The translations under genes and the position numbers were made by a program. A stretch of 64,000 bases of DNA from the NCBI GenBank assembly GCA_903632075.3, contig CAHIKZ030000807.1, positions 1,001,001 through 1,065,000 on the forward strand, written 5' to 3'. Below are positions 41,760-53,140 of this stretch, piece by piece. Within the stretch, counting starts at the first letter, position 1. Every line of letters begins with the position of its first letter. The notes below the pieces were generated by a model. The model was not told the origin of the DNA. It searched no databases and worked only from the letters and a program-made list of their open reading frames with translations. This DNA comes from Acanthosepion pharaonis (lineage: Eukaryota; Mollusca; Cephalopoda; Sepiida; Sepiidae).

Positions 41760-42955
41760 AATGTAAAAGCTTTGCGTTTCATAACACAGCTTGTACATAT
41801 TCACTGAATGTAGTTTTACCCTGAAAGTAATTTTATATAAAATTTAATAAATGTTGTGTACATATAGTTACACTACAGGTAATGATGCTAGTCATGTAAT
41901 GCTCACACTGATTTTTAAGCGGCGGAATTAAGATTTCACGTAAAAAATGTTTTTGTACTTTCTGCATGTGTACAAAAACATGACCACTACTTACAAAAAA
42001 TATATAAATGCAAAACGTTTGGGCATTTTAATACCTTTACTGAGCACAAAACACCTGGTAAGTAATCGACGAACGAAGGTAGCAGTTTGGGGAAATGTCT
42101 GTTTTGGTAGCTGGTTTTCGATTTGTTGCAAGTCATGTCATCACCTGGAAACTTTCGGATTTTGGAATAAAGGATAATCAACCTGTACACAGACACACAC
42201 ACACACACACATACATACATACATACATACATACATACACATTTCCAAGTACATTCGTCTCTAATTCAGCTAGCTTTCCTCTGTTGCAGACGTCCACTAA
42301 AGGATAATGTGTATATTCAACACTAACAGCGCCATCCTGTGGTTTTTAACTCTGCTGAATGGACCGTAATTACAGTTTTGGGGAGAGACTATGTACCTAA
42401 CTAAAAATTTTTTCTTGTTTTTAATTGGACATACACTTTTGTAATGATCTATTACTTATTATAGACTTTTTTTCACATTGCAGTAATAAAATTGGCACAT
42501 CCCATCTCCCCTCTCGCTTGTAACTATCCATCACAATAAAATGTTTTCAGCACTAAAGTAGAATGAGTCAAAGAGTTATTACTATATTACACAAATATAA
42601 GACATATGTTTATAGTGTTATTTTAAAAGCTAATGTTGCCACCCACCTACCACCCTCACAAAAAAGACAGATGAAGTTTAATGATTTATTTTAAAATTAA
42701 TGGCAGTCAGTAGTGTGTAGAAAGGAGCCAGAGGATGTGACAGCCCTGGGCATTGATATTTGGAGGGCATCCAATCAAAGAGTGAAATAAAAATAAGGCT
42801 TTCCTTTAAAACCCTTATCTTTTTCTCTCTCTTTCTCTCTCTCTAAACTTCTCTCAACTAACAAGAAGGCAACCCTCAAATAAAAAGAGGAGAAAGAAGA
42901 AAAGACTGAAAAAAAAAAAAACACCGGAAGTTTGTAGGATCATAGCTTACTTATT
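41760..42955. other. Unassigned interval with (CA)n/(CATA)n
   Basis: A (CA)n-(CATA)n compound microsatellite lies at 42,190-42,240 and a short CT run at 42,825-42,843. Open frames over the microsatellite are discounted. No other feature is recognised. Confidence 0.4.
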
Positions 42956-42959
42956 TGTG

Positions 42960-43700
42960 ACAAAAAAATATAAAAAATCAGGGTGGCTCTACACACAACT
43001 TCCATTATATAAAAAAAAAAAAAAAAAATGTAAAAGAAATGAATGCCAGAAAAGAAACTAATTTAGGCCAATCAAAAAACTTTGACACAAAGAGGCTTTT
43101 GTTGTTAGCCGAAACTAATGTTTGCACCAAATTCTTGAGCCTGGTGAAAAGGATATAAACCTGACACCTCTGGGCTAGAGGCAGATGGGACGAGGATAGG
43201 ATGGAACAAAAGAATGCTACCATGAAGAAGCAGTCAAGAGATAATTTGCTACTGATATATGCTCCCTGCTCAGGGCCGAGAAAAACACTGTAGATTGACA
43301 ATGACCTAATTACTGAGATTACTACTATCCCTCATAGTCTGACTTTAAGCTATCAAAACAGACATTTCTACAGACTGCTACCAATATCTGCCTTATTAAC
43401 AAACTTAACTTTTTGCTATGCCAAATACCAAAGGACTCGCTCGTCAGTCTAAAGAAAAGAAATAAAAATATATTTATTTTAAACCTTTGAGTCAGTTTGT
43501 TTTATTCCTGAGGTTCTGATAAAATAATTATCCTACCACCCATCCACACTGGGGACATTCTGATGTGAACACACTTTCCATATATCTATGAAGAAGAATA
43601 TTAAATCAGTAGGGTACCCTGGTATTTGCTTTTCTATTTATGTGCGAGGAATGTGTTCAATAGAGACTTTGCAACAAACAGTACATCTGCAGAACTGTCA
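42960..43700 (+). repeat. Possible LTR end plus adjoining element interior
   Basis: AATAAAAATATATTTATTTT near 43,466 looks like an LTR polyadenylation region. CCACCCATCCACA (ending about 43,550) is followed by TGGGGACATTCTGATGTG, which could be an LTR end and primer-binding site. Downstream, TGTGTTCAATAGAGACTT matches 37,990-38,030. The LTR start was not found, so this is tentative. From 43,700 to 44,468 the sequence is AT-rich with a 33-bp T-run at about 44,358. Confidence 0.3.
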
Positions 43701-44357
43701 TCAAATGACCCTTTCAAAGAAATCAAAATCATTAGAAGATAAAGATGATTAGCAGAAAAATGAAGAATTCAGCATAAACTGAATGCGTTTTTCTGCTTTT
43801 ATTTATAATTTAATCATTCAATCAACTTTGGCACCTTCACCAAATTTTAATTATTCATATGTGTTATGAATGCAGTCGGCAGCTAAACATCACAGACTTC
43901 GGTGTTGCGTCACTTTCATATCAATAAAGATAGAAAATGACTGATTAAACCAGCTGCAAAATTTAATGAGTCTCCATTTTCATTAGTTTGCCTTCTTTTT
44001 ACTTTTTTTTTTTAATTTCAAGTTATTTTATTATCAAACCTAGTTTTAGTCTCTTAAAGGAGGATAAGATTTTCAGATTATCCAGCTGTTCACTTCACTA
44101 TTTAAATAATTATGTTTTTAGATATTTATCACCTTTAATTTTCTCATTTGACAATTAGTTTTTTATTTTAGTTAATATCTTGAGATGGTATTTATTTATT
44201 TAATTTTTTTTTTTAGTATTGACACTTAGGAATATGCCTTATTTGTAAGCATTTAATATTTACCTATTTAAATACTTCTTTAAAAAATAATCTGAGCATT
44301 AATTCCGTTTCTTCCAATTAAAATTTTCTCTTTAGGATTTTTCTTTGATTATTTATT

Positions 44358-44392
<35 letters not shown>

Positions 44393-44468
44393 TGAATTTT
44401 AAGATCACTTCTAAATACTACCTGAGTTGGTAGAATGTTAATTTTCAAGTGTTTTTCTTAGACTGGAT

Positions 44469-46545
44469 CAGTGATTCTCAACCAGTGTTCCCTGGAACCC
44501 TAAAATTTCATTAGGGGTTCTGCAAGAAACTATGATAAATAGGCTAATTGTGGCAAAAATTCCACTAATTTTTGATGGAGATGGTTCTATCTTCAAAAAA
44601 TAAGAAAAACGCATAGAATGCCCAGGTAACTACAGTAGTAACAGAACAAATGAGTGATAACAATTAATAGCAGCCACTTCATTTAACAGGAATCCTTTAA
44701 GCTTAAAGCACAATCGCATTTTAACCTGGTGGGAGAAAACAAAAATTCAGTCAAATCTCCTGAGCAACCAACATCAGTGCTTCCACCCTTATAGGAAGAG
44801 TCCATTACTGGTAACTTTTGTTTTCCACAATGCCTTATTGAGTAATATTTGTACACATATAGCATATTATTGGAAAATCCTTGGTAAAGAAAAGCTTCAA
44901 CCTCTTATTTAAATAAAATTATAATAATCATAGGGAAAGTATTTTTTCTCTGTTTTGTGAACAGCAGGACCAGTGCAAAGGTCTAATGAGCCCTGACTGA
45001 ATCTATGATACAGGGCCCACCAAATCTATAACATGACCCCGTGAATCTATGATATGTGGTCCCCAACTCTACTACATCTCAATTTTCAATAAAGTAGTGT
45101 TATAACATAATTATGTAAAATAATGAATAATATGAAATATAGGTGAACAATTAGAAAAACTGAAAATAAATACAATGTATCTAAAAATACAAATTAGACA
45201 TATGACAGATCATTCCATCTTAAATGTTTTGCAGCAATTTTTAACATCTACTTGAGATTTTTCTTAAAAAGTTGAATAATTTTAACACATTCAAAATTAT
45301 GGATAAAAATTGTGAATTTTAAATATCTTTTTTTTTTTTTTTTTTTTGAGACTTAGCATGAATAAAACAAATTCACTGATTGCAATGAAAAATGTGCAAA
45401 ATTTTTACATCTTCTAATAGTCTGTTGTGCTTAGTTTAATTTATAATACATATAAATGTAGGTAGAAAAAAGCTTATATGTAATATTTTGTAGTTTTCTG
45501 TGTAAGTAAATGTATGTGTATGCTTATATGTATATAATGAATTTGATGCTTATGCCCAAGGCTTATATACTTACTAGCAGTAGAGCTCGACATTGCCTGA
45601 GGATGAAACAGTAAGAGATAGATCAAGTATCGACCATCATAAAGACTGAAAAATAAAATTGACAAAGATTATTGTTTAAGGTTGGTGGACACACATGTCT
45701 TAATTAGTTTTTTTTGTTCTTTTTTTTTATGAATTGGTCAAACCCAAACAAAAACATTGTTTTCAATCATTATGAGTTTACCAATTGAATAGAATTTTAT
45801 AAACAATTGTCTTGTAAATGGAATTTTTAAAGCATTCTGAATGTAAAAATAAAGAAAAAGTGTGCAAGACAATAAGCAACACTACCTGCCAAAAAACAGT
45901 GAAGTTTTGTTGAAATCGGTTGAAAAATGTAGGAAATCCGATCCCATATATAAACGAACACACACACATACAAACAACTTGAGTTTTATAATAAGTATAA
46001 CTCGATATGAGTTGTCCCCCTTTCATTCTGGCAACAGAATCGTGTTTTATTGTGTTTTCAAATTGATTTTGTGCAAAAACAATTGTTTTTCCAATTTTTG
46101 GTGCTGTCAGAACCACCACAAGGTAATTTTATGCAGTCCTGTGAAGTTTTGTTGAAATCGGTTGAAAAATGTAGGAAATCTTATCCAATATATAAACACA
46201 CACACGCAATCTGAATTTTATAATAAGTAAGATTTAAATTGCTCATGGAATATCTGCTGAAATGAGTTAAAAATGAAAGCTTTTGGAGGATTTGCAAGGT
46301 TAGGTTTTATACATCATGTTCAGGGGTAGGACCTGTACATGGCAGATTCATTTATCATTGAGTGACTCACTCAAGTACAGAATGCATGCATAGTGTCTAT
46401 ATATTATGTTTACCACGTGAAAAATGATAAAAAAAATGAGACAGATATTGATAATGGTATATAATAATTTTTATGCAGGGCTTCTCTGAGATGTTAAAAC
46501 TATTTCAAGGATTCCACAAGAGTAAAAAGGTTAAATGTTGGTCTA
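44469..46545. mobile_element. Probable hAT-type non-autonomous element, interrupted by repeat E
   Basis: The left end CAGTGATTCTCAACC, then TGTTCCCTGGAACCCTAAA, has the form of many hAT termini. The right side, at 46,505-46,545, has AAGGATTCCACAAGAGTAAA and AAGGTTAAATGTTGG, a degraded mirror of it. Repeat E lies inside at 45,565-46,235. I could not confirm an 8-bp target duplication, and no transposase segment was found. Confidence 0.45.
45565..46235 (+). repeat. Interspersed repeat E, second copy
   Basis: Collinear with 12,835-13,560, including GATAGATCAAGTATCGACCA, TTAATTAGTTTTTTTTG, the TGAATAGAATTTTATA block and the duplicated AGGAAATCCGATCC modules at about 45,900-45,990 and 46,140-46,225. 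Its CA runs are much shorter than in the 13 kb copy. Confidence 0.75.
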
Positions 46546-46664
46546 GGTAAAAATAACCAGGTTTCTGAAATGTTGTAGAGGAATGGTTAACAAGGTAGTT
46601 TAATCCTAATTGGGAACCTTATACTGTTGACTTTGTACTAATAATAAGCTAAGCTTATTCATTT

Positions 46665-46955
46665 TTTTTAAATCATTTCACCCCAAGCAAGGTAATAAAC
46701 CTCTAAGACACAAGGGGTTATTGAGTATTAGAGAATGAGAAAAAAAACAATAAAGGAACAAGAATTAAGGAAACAAGATGATGATTGACATTGCATTTAA
46801 ATTTTTAAAGATCAAAGTTGAATGGAAAGTAAAAATCTGGAAGAAATTTGCACAAGTGAGAAGTGTGAGAGAAGAAACTGTTAGCATAGAACTTAGTTAC
46901 ATCTAGCTATTTCAGCTGTACAATGATGAGACCTTGCTGCCAATCTAGTTGTTGT
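46665..46955 (-). mobile_element. LINE-A 3' fragment
   Basis: Starts at the terminal AATCATTTCACCCCAAGCAA counterpart and continues through GATGATTGACATTGCATTTA to CAATGATGAGACCTTGCTGC. Truncated before RT. Confidence 0.85.
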
Positions 46956-46964
46956 TCTTTTTTA

Positions 46965-47420
46965 TGTGCTGTGTCCCTTCATGATGTAGGCGATCATGGC
47001 CCTCCTCATCTTCCTGTACCTTGTAGCTCTTAATAAATTTTGTCTATTCACTATTTCTCCTAAACCCTTTTCTACCTATCCATTTATTCAAACTCACCAA
47101 ATATGTTACATGCTGTTTTCCTCCATCCTTCTTTCCCTCAATTTGTTCTGTGGGTATCAGACTTTCCAAGCTCTCCTTCCACATTACGTGCCCCAGAAAT
47201 TTCAATTGTCTCTCCCTGATGTTAAATATTTTTCCTTTTTTGTTTCCATTTTCTCTAAAACCCTGTTGCTCATATGATGAGATCATGTGTGCTGTAGAGG
47301 AACTTTTGGAGGCCCAAGATGCCATCTTCTTCTTTAATGGAATTGCAGTGTGTAAGCATTGTTGGACCAAGTGTATTGTTGACAAGGGGGGAATATATTG
47401 AAAAATAGTGAAAAACAATC
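46965..47420 (-). pseudogene. LINE-B C-terminal ORF fragment
   Basis: The minus frame 47,418-47,044 includes NIRERQLKFLGHVMWKESLE and then PTEQIEGKKDGGKQHVTYLV and LNKWI. This is the conserved R-Q-L-x-F-L-G-H ... I-E-G-K block that ends this LINE family. It is the clearest copy of that block here. The RT core is missing. Confidence 0.85.
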
Positions 47421-47599
47421 TTACTTCTCAAACTCCATCTGGGTGAGGCTTAGAACTTTTTGGATGACCATTGTAACAATCAGAAAGAGATAGCTGAAAT
47501 TGTTGGGATATGTAATGCAGGAAAAAGGTTTAGAGAACTTAATACTTACACAACACAAAAGTCAGAAGCATTGTTTGATTTTTTTTTTTTTTTTTACTA

Positions 47600-48620
47600 T
47601 CTGATAATGTAATAGTAATTCTGTTTCCTTATAAGAAAACATTTGGCATTCACTAACCAAGCAGCCAGTGCTGTTCTTGGTCAAAATTTATAAAATAAGT
47701 CTTTCTCTTAAAACAATTTTTCAGGACAATAGGTTTTTCAAGTCAAGTTGCTGTTATTAAAAGAGGTAAAATTGTGGAAAAAGACCTGAGATTTCATACT
47801 GAGGGAAAATACATTAACACTTAGAAAATACATTAACACTTAGAAAATCCCTGAACTTTTGGATAGAACATTAGATACAGCCAGAAAGAGATAAATGCTG
47901 TTTCTTTATAATGAAAAATTCGGCAATCACTAAGCAGACAGTGCTATTGTCAATTTATAAAATCTTTCACTTAAGACAATTTTTCAGTAAAATAGGTTTT
48001 TCAAGTTCAGTGGCTGTTAGTGCTCTTTCCAGCATTGGTGGGGGCTTCCTTTCTAACCTTTTATTTGAAGTAATATTGAATATTAACATCATGAGCTCCA
48101 TTTTTGTCTGCTTCTTTTAAGTCAGCCCAGTTTTTGATATTTATGCTTTATACTGACTCATGCATTTCTTTCATTTGCTTGTTTTTTGGGGGTTTTTTGG
48201 CTTGGTTTTAATTCTCTTTTTGTATCTGATAATGGTAATATTGTTTCCTTATAAGGAAACATTCAGCATTCCCTGACTGAGTAGCCAGTGCTGCTGTCAG
48301 TTAAAAGTTATGAAAGCTTTCTCTTAAAAATTTTTTAAGAAAAATAGGTTTCTCAAATCCAGTAGCTGTTATAACATTATTCCAGTACTGATGGGGGTTT
48401 CCTTCCTAACCTATTGTTTGAAGTAGTGTGGAAAGTCAACATCATTATTTTCTCTTAATGTTACATGTGATATCCATTTTAGTTATTGCTACTGTTGAAA
48501 GTCCTCAAGTGATGTAGTTTCTGTTATTTGGTACAGTTCTTTGTTTGTGATTCTGTAGTGCCAATCCACAAAGTTTGAAGTGTGGCCCACAGATTCGCAG
48601 GCTTCACTCACTCAAAGCAA
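47600..48620 (+). repeat. Repeat H, three successive copies
   Basis: Copies start near 47,610, 47,885 and 48,225. Each has a GTTTCC..TTATAAG..AAAC palindrome, AGCAGCCAGTGCTG, AAGTCTTTCTCTTAAAACAA and GGTTTTTCAAGTC; copies two and three add the GGTTTCCTTCCTAACC block. Copy three holds a perfect 18-bp palindrome GTTTCCTTATAAGGAAAC at 48,243-48,260. Another copy is at 31,240. From 48,620 to 49,295 nothing further is recognised. Confidence 0.8.
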
Positions 48621-49296
48621 TGTAGCCTGTCAGATGAGTACAAAGCAAAGAAAAATTGACATGTTATTGAATAATAGAATAGATCTTTATTCTTAAAGGA
48701 ACATAAATCAAATTTTTATACATATTGTATCAAGAATAAATACCCTTGTGAGTTTGACCAACATAATTAATCTGAGAACAAAGTAACAATTTTCTTTCTA
48801 TTTTTTTCTTTTGATTAAAATGAAAATTTAGAATCTTTTTATTTTTTGTTAAAAGAAACATTTAGAGATGCCTAATTATATAAATACTGACAATCTGGGC
48901 AATATTTTCTCTTTTTTATTTATTTATTTTTTTAGAACTGAAGATACAAGCATCATAGTCATGGTAATGATTTTGATAACAGGAGCAACTCTGAAATTAT
49001 CTTTCATTTACTACTAATCAGATCTAAAAGACAAAAACTATCAAGTTTAGAAAAATGCTATTTTTTTTTTTTTTTTACTATGAAACTGGCTCTAGAAAAT
49101 GTGTATTCTTATAAGCCAGATGAACACTGATTATATATATTGGATGATAATTGAGGTCTTGTCTTGAAAATATTAAAACTAGTTTAAGACCACTGATAAG
49201 GTAGACAAAGCAAAAAAAAAGAACGGACCAATAATTGTAAGAAAATAGGATGTAAAGTGTTGATGAAAATTGACATCAAAATTAAGTAAGAAATTC

Positions 49297-49395
49297 AACT
49301 AAGCAGCGTGCTGACAGAAAGTGGGTCCATCTAAGCAGCGTGCTGACAGAAAGCGGGTCCATCTAAGTGTCACACCAATAGAAAGTGTCACTAAA
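49297..49395. repeat. 32-bp tandem repeat, 2.5 copies
   Basis: TAAGCAGCGTGCTGACAGAA then AGTGGGTCCATC occurs twice with one change, followed by a diverged half unit. From 49,396 to 49,775 no feature is recognised. Confidence 0.85.
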
Positions 49396-49779
49396 TAGTA
49401 AGACATTTTTATTACTTCAATGTTATTTTTACTAGATACCAGTGTTTGAAATATATTTTCTGTTTTTTATTTGAAACAGTGTATTTCATCTCTTGGTCTG
49501 TGCACTTGAAAAAACTTAAAGAAAATGTGTTCTCGAGTAGGGTATGAACCAGCATTCCCTAATGTTGGAAGAAATCACCATTTGATCTGGCAAGTTCATG
49601 TTTTGTTCCGTTGCTTTCCTTCAAGCATTTTTCACTGCATCTGTCATTTTCAAAAAATGCACTATCAGTGTGTTCGGCAAGATTGCATTGGCTTCATCTA
49701 GGTATTTTATATAAAGCTAAAAGTTTTGGTATATGGCCAAAGTGATGTCATCAACAATAGTTAAAGAAAGTGAGACTGA

Positions 49780-50190
49780 AACAGTTTTTATTGTTTGTTT
49801 TTTTTAATTGGAAAAATTATAAGGTTGCCTCCCTCTGCCTTTTCTATAAATACTTTTATGGTAATTGTTTAGATCAGCTCTTCACTATGGTATCTAGGCT
49901 TTATGAATTTAAGTTCAGCACTAGATTGGCTTCAAGATCTCATCAATTTACAGTTGAGCTGGCTAGATGTAACTGTAAACTGTTAAGTTTATTTTCTCAC
50001 ACTTCTCGCTTTTGGAACTCCATTCCAGCTAACTTTAATCTGCAAAAATTTAAATGCAATGTTAATCACTATCTACTGTACTCCTGATTACTCTTTTTGT
50101 TCCTATTCATTAATTTCTAATTCTTCTACACTCAGTAACCCCTTATCTCTTAGTGACTTTATTGCCTTGCAGAAGAGGCATCAGTCATTT
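49780..50190 (+). pseudogene. LINE-A C-terminal ORF and 3' end, best preserved tail
   Basis: The frame 49,770-50,087 reads LCLFYKYFYGNCLDQLF, RLYEFKFSTRLASRSHQFTV, ELARCNCK and FWNSIPANFNLQKFKCNVNHYLL, the full C-terminal tail of a CR1/Jockey-type LINE protein up to its stop. The 3' UTR follows, ending ATTGCCTTGCAGAAGAGGCA at about 50,180, where the terminal GGGGTGAA is altered. The RT catalytic core is absent. Confidence 0.9.
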
Positions 50191-50490
50191 TGAAGATTTT
50201 GCTAACATTATGTGGAAGATAACACTAGGAATTTTAGTATCAGCCCAATAAACATTTATGACATTATTTTATTCCATTAAGAATTTTCATAGTGCTAAGG
50301 AAATCTTTCTTCTTTTTCCATCTGAGATCAAAGTGTACTTGTCAGTTCAACATTTTAAGAACAAAAATAAAACTTGTAAGAGCAGATCCGCAATAGAATC
50401 TGTGTCTGTTTTGAATGTTTTCTGTTTCAAGCATTTACCACTTTAAAGTTTTGCAGAATCAAGAAAACCAACTTTATTTAAACAGATTAC

Positions 50491-50523
50491 AACACTTTTT
50501 TTTTTTTTTTTTTTTTTTTTTTT
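50491..50523. repeat. Poly(T) tract
   Basis: About 33 uninterrupted T, directly before the LINE-B fragment. Similar runs occur at 44,358, 54,213 and 57,509. Confidence 0.9.
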
Positions 50524-50526
50524 GCA

Positions 50527-50870
50527 TTGGTTAATTATTCCTCCTATATGGCAGTGAATGCTGGACAATCTCCTCACCAATGATGATAAAAAGATTTGAA
50601 GCAACAGAAATGTGGTTCTACAGAAGGATCCTGAAGACACCATGTACCAAACAGGCGAGCAATGACGAAGTTTTAGAGAAAATAGAAACAAAAAGCAAAC
50701 TCATACTTAACATCAGGAAGAAGCAGTTGAAATTTCTAGGTCACATAATTAGGAAAGAATGCTTGGAAAATCTGTTACTCATAGAGATTGAAGGTAAGAT
50801 GGACACAAGAAAATGATGCATAATCTACTTAGTCAACTTGAGTAAATTGATGTAAGAACAAAGTTTAAGA
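50527..50870 (+). pseudogene. LINE-B C-terminal ORF fragment
   Basis: Reads LLYGSECWTISS, FEATEMWFYRRILKTPCTKQ, EVLEKIETKSKLILNIRKKQ and FLGHIIRKECLENLL, in order and open over most of 50,580-50,816. This is the zone after the RT domain of non-LTR elements. The YADD motif and the 5' half are missing. From 50,880 to 51,350 no element is recognised; the 92-codon frame there has no motif. Confidence 0.85.
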
Positions 50871-51354
50871 GAGATAAAGTTGTTGGAAGTTCTCCTAATC
50901 ATCTGTCACATCAGTTCATGCTCTGCTGATCCTGATTGCCTGGTGAGGGCCCAGAGGTCCAACACTACCTACTATGTTCTTAGACTCCTCTTCTGTGTCA
51001 GCTTAGAGCAACTTGGAAGAGTGTCATACCTCATCACCATAGTTAGAAAGATTTATATACAAGCAGGTTTAAAGAAGCCTTTCTTCCTCCATAAAGTTAT
51101 TCATGCCAAATACCAACCTGATATTTATACTCTTGCAATGGAGGGTTTTATTTTCTGAAACAGACTGCTAAGGAGATCCATCTGGTTCATATTATTTGCT
51201 GTCACACAGTGGAGGTTTGAAATTAGAGTTTATCATCTTTTAGTGGACTGCTCTCCCAGGCTAATGTGTTCTATCTACACAAGAACTCTCACACACACAA
51301 ATTCTTGTGTGATCATTGTATACAAACTAATAAAGCAAAGATCTACTTAGTTTT

Positions 51355-51720
51355 GGCTTTTTTATTATTTCATCCCAAGAAAGGCAATAAAGCCACTAAG
51401 ATGCAAGGGGTAATGGAGTATAAAAAAATATTAGAAAATGTACTATTAATGAGAGTAAAATAAAAGAACAAGAAATTAAGAAGACAGAAGATGACTGGCA
51501 TTGCATTTTAATTTTTGAAGGTCCCAGTTGACTAGGAAGCAAGAAGCTGGAAGAGAGACGTGCAATAGAAGAAACTGTTAGTATAGAACATATGGTTACA
51601 TCTAGTCATTTCAACTGTAAAAAGATAAGACCTTGATGCCAATCTAGTACTGTGTTTAAACTCTTAAAGGGTAGGTATCATAGTGGAAATTTCATTAGAG
51701 CAATTACCATGAGGTTAAAT
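51355..51720 (-). mobile_element. LINE-A 3' fragment
   Basis: Terminal TTTCATCCCAAGAAAGGCAA counterpart, AAGATGCAAGGGGTAATGGA, GATGACTGGCATTGCATTTT, through GATAAGACCTTGATGCC. Truncated before RT. Confidence 0.85.
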
Positions 51721-51779
51721 TTAAATTTAAAATTCAATGGACATTAGTGGTCTTAGTACAAAAAAACACAAACTCTGGT

Positions 51780-52115
51780 CTTAACATTTGATTCTTCTTA
51801 CATCTGCCATGTCCCTTCCAGATGCTGATTTTCTAAGTGTAGATTAGATGTGGCACAATATCAAAAGTATGGAGCATAATGTATCCCTTCAAGATATGTC
51901 TGATCATGGCTCTCTCCAATTTCCTGTCCTTTGTAATAAGGTTTATCTTTTTGCCAGCCCTCCTACCATCTTTTCTGTAAACCATTTACCTAAGCTTATT
52001 AGGTAGGCTATTTGCTGCTTTCCTCTGTCCCTCTTGTGTTTGAGATGTCCTGTGAGTATCCAATTTTCCAAGCACTCTTTCCTTGTTATGTGCCCTAGAA
52101 ATTTTAACTATCACA
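51780..52115 (-). mobile_element. LINE-B fragment, 3' part, interrupted by LINE-A
   Basis: Counterparts of the LINE-B 3' region (TGATCATGGCTCTCTCCAAT, GTGAGTATCCAATTTTCCAA, GCCCTAGAAATTTTAACTAT) are seen. The match stops at 52,112 and resumes at about 52,690. Confidence 0.8.
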
Positions 52116-52690
52116 TTTTTTTTTTAAAATCATACCACGCCCAAGCGCATGGTGGAAATACTACTAGTATGCAGGGGTTATAGGGAGTGAAAGGAAAGAC
52201 TGATTATAGGGAGGATTGAGGAAAGGACAAAAGCTAAACAGGATTCAAGAAGATAGAAGATGGCAATTGATGTTGCATTTAAATTTTTGATGATTGTAGT
52301 TATCAGGGAAGCAAGTAAATGGAAGAGTCTCATAGGCAGGAAGTGTGAGAAAAGAAGCTGTTGTAGTTGGAGTGGTACTTGCACTTAGCTATTTCAACTG
52401 GGTGGGACCTAGGTGCCAATCTAGTAGCACGCTTAAATTCATATAGTCAGGGCATGAGGGGAAAAAAGCTCATCAGAGCAGTTGACATGAAAATATTTTT
52501 AGAAAAGACAGAGGATAGTCACATCACGTGAGAAAGTGACTGAAAAGATACCAAGTCAGGATTGATTACATTACAGATCCTTCTTTGGATTTTGTCAAGA
52601 ACTTCAAGATGAACAGCAGGAGCACTAAACCAGATATGTCAGCAGTATTTAGAGCACAGACAAATGGTAGATTTGTAAACATGCAAGATG
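52116..52690 (-). mobile_element. LINE-A copy inserted into LINE-B
   Basis: Starts with a T-run (the A-tail on the minus strand) and the counterpart of the family 3' end, and continues through GATGGCAATTGATGTTGCAT to GCACTAAACCAGATATGTCA. The LINE-B sequence on both sides joins as ..AACTAT / ATGTTAAGTATAAGTG.., as in the uninterrupted copy at 5,020-5,060. Confidence 0.8.
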
Positions 52691-52880
52691 GATCTGATGT
52701 TAAGTATAAGTGTCCTTTTTGTTTCAATATACTTTAAAACTTCCTATTTACTCATATGCTTAGTCCATGGTCTTCTTTAAAACCACCTTTCTTTTGATTC
52801 AAGTCTCTTCTATGAAGAGATTGTCCAGCAGCAAATTTCAGAGAGGATTACTGATATTACATAACAGTTTAGTGGGGTTT
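52690..52880 (-). mobile_element. LINE-B fragment, continuation after the LINE-A insert
   Basis: ATGTTAAGTATAAGTGTCCT, ACTCATATGCTTAGTCCATG and ATTACATAACAGTTTAGTG match 54,790-55,000 in order. Confidence 0.75.
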
Positions 52881-52884
52881 TTTT

Positions 52885-53140
52885 TTTTATAGCTTTTTAA
52901 CTTTTTGTTGGTTATTTAAACCTGAAACCTGTGTTGGATGTTAAGAAAAATTTTTTTTTTTTTTTTAAGTATGGCATTGAAATTTTTTCTATTTAACCCA
53001 TAGCTGGGGGAATAAATGAAGAATTCATACTTTTCCCAAGAGTATTTGCACATAAGTGAATATATCAAACCCAACTGGAAATTGAAATTACCTCTCCGAT
53101 TTGTTTTTTTCCAAGCTACCATCCACACATCCAAAATAAA
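52885..53140 (-). mobile_element. 5S-SINE body and tRNA-like part (no 5S head)
   Basis: On the minus strand the tRNA-like unit, the CAGCTATGGGTTAAATAG segment and the tail with TTTAAATAACCAACAAAAAG match the 9,490-9,850 copy. A T-run interrupts the body. From 53,140 to 54,550 I see only AT-rich unassigned sequence and a T-run at 54,213-54,241. Confidence 0.7.

Noticed and set aside
44930..45070. Second independent hAT end
   Set aside because: GAATCTATGATA repeats locally, but no inverted partner or target duplication was found.
50880..51158. 92-codon plus-strand frame as a host gene
   Set aside because: It has a vaguely hydrophobic start, but no recognisable domain, splice context or second exon could be supported.
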